Shown piece after piece: positions 59,963 to 64,000 of a stretch of 64,000 nt of DNA. The stretch is from contig CAJNOJ010000191.1 of assembly GCA_905250025.1 (NCBI GenBank), forward strand, positions 62,001 through 126,000, written 5' to 3'. Source of the stretch: Adineta ricciae. Lineage: Eukaryota > Rotifera > Eurotatoria > Adinetida > Adinetidae. Position 1 is the first letter of the stretch. The number at the start of each line of letters is the position of its first letter. The position numbers and the translations under genes are program-made. The notes beneath the pieces were generated by a model. It was not told the DNA's origin, ran no database searches, and saw only the letters and a program-made list of their open reading frames with translations.

Positions 59963-62651
59963 ATGATGTTTCGTTTATTACAAAAAGCTCGATTGTTTCC
60001 ATCATCGATTATTATTCGATTGAATTCAACTCAGAAAATTCCTGTACGAAATTTGCCGGCTATTGAAGACGATGATGACGATGATGAGAGCGCAAAACAA
60101 TTCACGACAGCCAAGGATTATATCTTCGCCGATTCGAAATCCGCTCGATTCAAAGAAAAGAACAAACGAAAACAAAAACAATGGCTAAAGGAACTCGAAC
60201 AGCGACAAATTCGTCCCAATACACCTTTATCGTCGTTCGTAAAACAGGAAGAAAAGAAGGAGCACATCCCAGAAGATAAAATCATACGGTAGAACACATT
60301 CAATTAATCGCTAGAATTTGCTCAGTTGATCTTTTCATGTAGTGATACATATGTGACACCAGAAGGAATCGTTCGTCAAGACAATTTCCAGTTGAATTTT
60401 GACGTTGATTTAGATGAAGATGAACAGGAGAAAGAGGCGGATGAACCAAAGCCATTGGCTGTTGATGGACGACAATATCCTGTATGGTATTATGCAGGAA
60501 AACTGAAACAGTTGGCAGCACAAAATAAGGTTAGAAAGTTTTCTTTTGAAAAATTGATAAGCACGATTATCTCTAGGTTCAAGAAACTCTTGACTACTTC
60601 TATAATGAAATGATGGACAAGGAACGCGTTGCTCCGAATCTATTTTGCTATCAAGTTGTCATCGGTATCTGTGCAAGAAATGGTTATTTAACACAGGCAT
60701 TTGATCTATATCGTGAAGTAAATTATTTCAAATTGAGATATTTGTAGTCTTGTACTTCTTGTAGATGAAAGATCGAGGCTTTACAACTGTTGATTCACGA
60801 AAAATGTCAAAGATCTTTACATTACTTGCTAACGCTTGTTATCGCGCATCCGATAGTCCACTGGCAATCGATCGCGCAACTCATCTTGTTGACGAAATGA
60901 AAACAAAAGGTTTGACCAAGGACTTTCCTTCTTTGGGCCTTTCTGATTGACTGATTTGAATATAATAGAATTTCGTATTGAATATCGAACATACAATGCA
61001 TTGATCGCTGCATTCGGTAAACACGGTCAATTGAAAATGTCATTCCAAATAGCCGATGAGATGACCGAAGTGGGTTTTGTACCAAATGAAGATACTTATG
61101 CATCGCTACTGATTGCCTGTCAATCAGAGAAGAATGCTGGCTTTAAATATGCTATCGAAGTAGATGGAACAGTTCTTTATCGAAAAAAAAGTGTACAATG
61201 TTCTGTTATAGATTTGGCGACGAATGTTAGCATTTGATATCCGGCCGACACCGTTCCATTTTGGCCTGTTATTAAATATAGCATGCCATTGTGGATTGGG
61301 TTCATCGGAATCGATGCATGACTTACTCTTTCCACCTCAACCGCTACAATTTCTTCTTCCTGAAAATGATCTTCAAAATAAAAAAGAAGAAACTAGACAT
61401 GGACCATCATTTCTCTCTTCGATCAATTTGTATAATCATGATCCATCACAAATTACACCAAAATCGGATGATTCATTCGTTGATGATCATGACACCGGAG
61501 AGATGATACCTTCAACTTCATCTGCCGTTATGGAGCATGACAATACTTTCTCATCGGCAGAATTAGCTTCCGAATGGTGGCAAGATCCAGCAGATGTACA
61601 AAAAGGGCATTTACTACATAATCATCTACGTCCATTCAGTAATGCAAGTATTCTCAAACCAAACATGACCTATGAAGAACCAAATCTCGTTGGTTTTCGA
61701 ATGCCTAAATCACCTCCGGAACGCTTAATGCTCTTGGGTGGTATTCCTGGTATATTGAAACATATGCAAGAATGCAATATTGTTCCTAATAATATTATTT
61801 TCAATACTCTTCTCAATGTAAATGAAAAACTCGTCTATTTCTGAATACTTTTCTTATGTTATTCTAATATTCCAGCTCATTCCACCACTGACAGAACATG
61901 AACAAGCACTGATACATGTTTCCAATTTATGTGAAGTTAAACCTAACATTCAATTTTACAATGTACTTATCCTTCGGCGATTACGTCGTGGTGCTAAACA
62001 AGAAGCATTGGTAATATCAACAGTGATAAAGGATGAAAACTGTCCATAAAATATCTTTTCTTTTAGCAAGTGCTGGATCTCATGCGGGAACGATGTCTGT
62101 CGCCGGATGAATACACATTCGCAGCATTGGCTAAAGGATGTCGGAATAGACAAGAAGCCGAGCAATTGCTGAGTGAAATGAAGGTAAAATACTTCTAGAG
62201 TGTTCATCTAAATTGATCATCAATGTATGTTGAATAATGTATAGGATTTGAATATTAAACCAAATCAAAAAATTCTGGGAGCCATGTTGGGAAATGCATT
62301 TTATCGAACGAACTTCCCGTTCATTACATTGATCTGCGAAACATATCGTGCATATAATTTACAAGCGAACAGAATCTTTTTGGAGCGATTGGAGAAGTTT
62401 CTACTGGAAGTTCGTACGAAAATTCTCGCTATGGTATGTCGAAATCAACATTGATTCTCTTTCAATACTCTAAATATCCTTAATTTACTTAGGAGCGTGC
62501 CAATATCGATGACGAGCAATATCGCTTAATAAGTTCATCATATGATCGTTTTCAAAAATATTATAGCAAATGGCTGAATGAGATTTCCTACAGTAAACGT
62601 TTTGATCAGAAAATTTCTTTTCGTTTCAAAAAGCCCGATTTGAAAAAATAA
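59963..62651 (+). CDS. PTCD1: PTCD1-like mitochondrial pentatricopeptide-repeat protein
   Basis: PTCD1 is a mitochondrial PPR protein involved in 16S rRNA and leucine tRNA processing. The N-terminus (MMFRLLQKARLFPSSIIIRL) is Arg-rich and unacidic, as expected of a mitochondrial presequence. An acidic patch (EDDDDDDES) and KEKNKRKQKQWLKELEQR follow. PPR helices include NEMMDKERVAPNLFCYQVVI, EYRTYNALIAAFGKHGQLKM and TEVGFVPNEDTYASLLIA. A middle insert (about 61300-61650) is Ser/Asp-rich. The ending ISYSKRFDQKISFRFKKPDL is basic. The start uses the first of two consecutive ATGs, with an AG four bases upstream (59957-59958). PTCD1 is the best fit by layout; another PPR family member is possible. 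Confidence 0.8.
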
Positions 62652-62734
62652 AGATAGGTGTCTCGGATATTTTCCTGACATTGAGATACACACGCACATT
62701 CAATTTCAACAATTCGATCAAAAATTATTTAGAA

Positions 62735-64000
62735 TTAGAAATGTCGATACACATGTGTTGTTTCCAACTCCAAAATAGTATGAATAGTTTCGCCTAGTTT
62801 TAAAATGGAATGAGCCAGTTGCGTGGTCGAGTAATACAGTGCGTAATAAGCGATAAAAACCGAATCAGCTTCGTTATTAGTAGCATAGGGTATGATCGAA
62901 GTGTAAGTTTCACCATCTGTTAAGCGATCAAGGTAATGTTGTAATAGCTGATTGAGTCTTTCCTGGTGTTGATCTTGTAACTGATGAACTATTTGATATA
63001 GATCGACTAAACATTGCTGATCTTTCGTAAGATCGACTTCATCTAATTTCGCATTCGAATAAATGCTTTGACGGAATAACCGATGCAGTCGTGTTTGTGT
63101 TGCAGCGAAATCGTATATCCATGCATGAAAACAAGCACCTAATTGTTTACTCAGGCCGGAGATTTCTCGATGAAGATTCGGAAGGAAATGACCGCCAGCA
63201 ACATTCACTTGAAAATGGTGAATATTTTCCGAGTACTCATTGATTTTCATTAACTAAAATAAAGTGTATGTTACAGATTATTTCATTGTGTGAGACTTCT
63301 TACGGCTGCATCAACATTATGTAACATATTAAACGTATTCACTTGCTGTCGAACAAGTTCATTGTAATATTTGCTTGAAAATCCATGATTCATCCACCAT
63401 AAAGCTGGCTCAAGTGATGCATGTTCAACAAGAGTCCGTTGTGCACTAATTAAACGATGAAACACACTTCGTTGAGCACTGATAAATGATTCAACTTTTC
63501 TCTCTTCTAATTCCAGTTGAACCATCGATTCATGTGACTCCGTATGGTGAAACAATTGATCATAAACGGAATGCATGGAAGCTATACTTTCTTCACATGT
63601 TTTCAGTGTCCCTGAAGACCAATCATCAAATTATCTACAGTAAGTGGAAGAGTGAAACGAGACTTACGTTGAATATTATCTTTCAATAAATCAATGGCAA
63701 AGATAGGAAAAATCAGAAGAGTTAGAACAACAGCAATAGTAATTCCTATGAAACTTTCTTCAATGCGGAGAAGAACTGCATTACTTTCGGATGACGGAAT
63801 CTGATGACTTAATTGAGCTAAATTAATAGCTACAGGTGTAAATGAAGCGACAGTAGCTGTATAACCCCAATTTGGTAATAGTTTTAAATAACTGAAGATA
63901 AATATCCATGGAGATAATATCCCTAAAGTTGGATATATCCTAGTATGAACTAGTAAATATGTAATGTAAGACCAGATCGCACCTAGAAAATCAAAGTAAA
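62735..64000 (-). CDS. FUSC/ArAE-like multi-pass membrane protein (5' part missing)
   Basis: The stop is at 62735 and the gene runs off the right edge, so the N-terminal part is absent. Near the right edge several hydrophobic segments are visible (WIFIFSYLKLLPNWGYTATV, IGITIAVVLTLLIFPIFAID), separated by a helical stretch (EESFIG). They are followed by a long cytoplasmic helical domain through exons ending near 63613, 63256 and 62735. The pattern of six-helix membrane block plus helical domain resembles fusaric-acid-resistance/aromatic acid exporter and aluminium-activated malate transporter families. Substrate is unknown. The C-terminus ends ETTHVYRHF. Confidence 0.65.

Overview
This is eukaryotic nuclear DNA from an animal. 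It is AT-rich, its genes are split by many short GT-AG introns (often 48-75 bp), and the proteins are metazoan: a Hox3 homeobox protein, a tailless/TLX-type nuclear receptor, a Quaking/HOW RNA-binding protein, WAVE, FAM151/menorin and CFAP300. Compact genes, very small introns, many multi-EGF exons and splice-acceptor-like sites just before start codons of closely spaced genes suggest a rotifer, most likely a bdelloid. That placement is inference from style and was not tested by any search.

Layout. Positions 1-20,780 are gene-poor and regulatory in character. They hold two candidate first exons of an unidentified minus-strand gene (1303-2125), a Quaking/HOW homologue with alternative 3' ends (4317-7502), a TLX-like nuclear receptor with two alternative first exons (9479-11822) and a Hox3 gene (13010-14905), followed by about 5.9 kb with no supported gene. 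Positions 20,782-64,000 are gene-dense: an NKCC cotransporter, AMFR/gp78 E3 ligase, ubiquitin E1 (UBA1), NDUFB6, RPC9/CRCP, two inverted LEM-domain paralogues, TMEM199/VMA12, a type II multi-EGF membrane protein, VPS29, ZC3HC1/NIPA, FAM151, an orphan protein, a secreted Kunitz inhibitor, an EPHX4-type epoxide hydrolase, ILF2/NF45, CFAP300, JMJD4, WASF/WAVE, PTCD1, and the 3' part of a FUSC-like membrane protein that runs off the right edge.

How the genes relate. Most are housekeeping neighbours with no shared pathway, although UBA1 and AMFR are both ubiquitin-pathway genes. Several same-strand runs are extremely tight: NDUFB6-RPC9-LEM, VPS29-ZC3HC1-FAM151, ILF2-CFAP300 and WASF-JMJD4. Downstream members often have a pyrimidine-rich AG a few bases before their ATG, the pattern expected of operons resolved by spliced-leader trans-splicing. 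Head-to-head pairs (UBA1/NDUFB6, LEM/TMEM199, EPHX4/ILF2, WASF/PTCD1) probably share promoters.

The most notable items are the Hox3 homeobox cut by three introns into exons that include 6-nt and 17-nt microexons, alternative first or last exons with matching phases in three regulatory genes, the tail-to-tail LEM duplication with exons of identical length, and recurrent stop-free introns whose length is a multiple of three. All gene models were made by eye from splice signals, reading phase and remembered family sequences; none has transcript support here.
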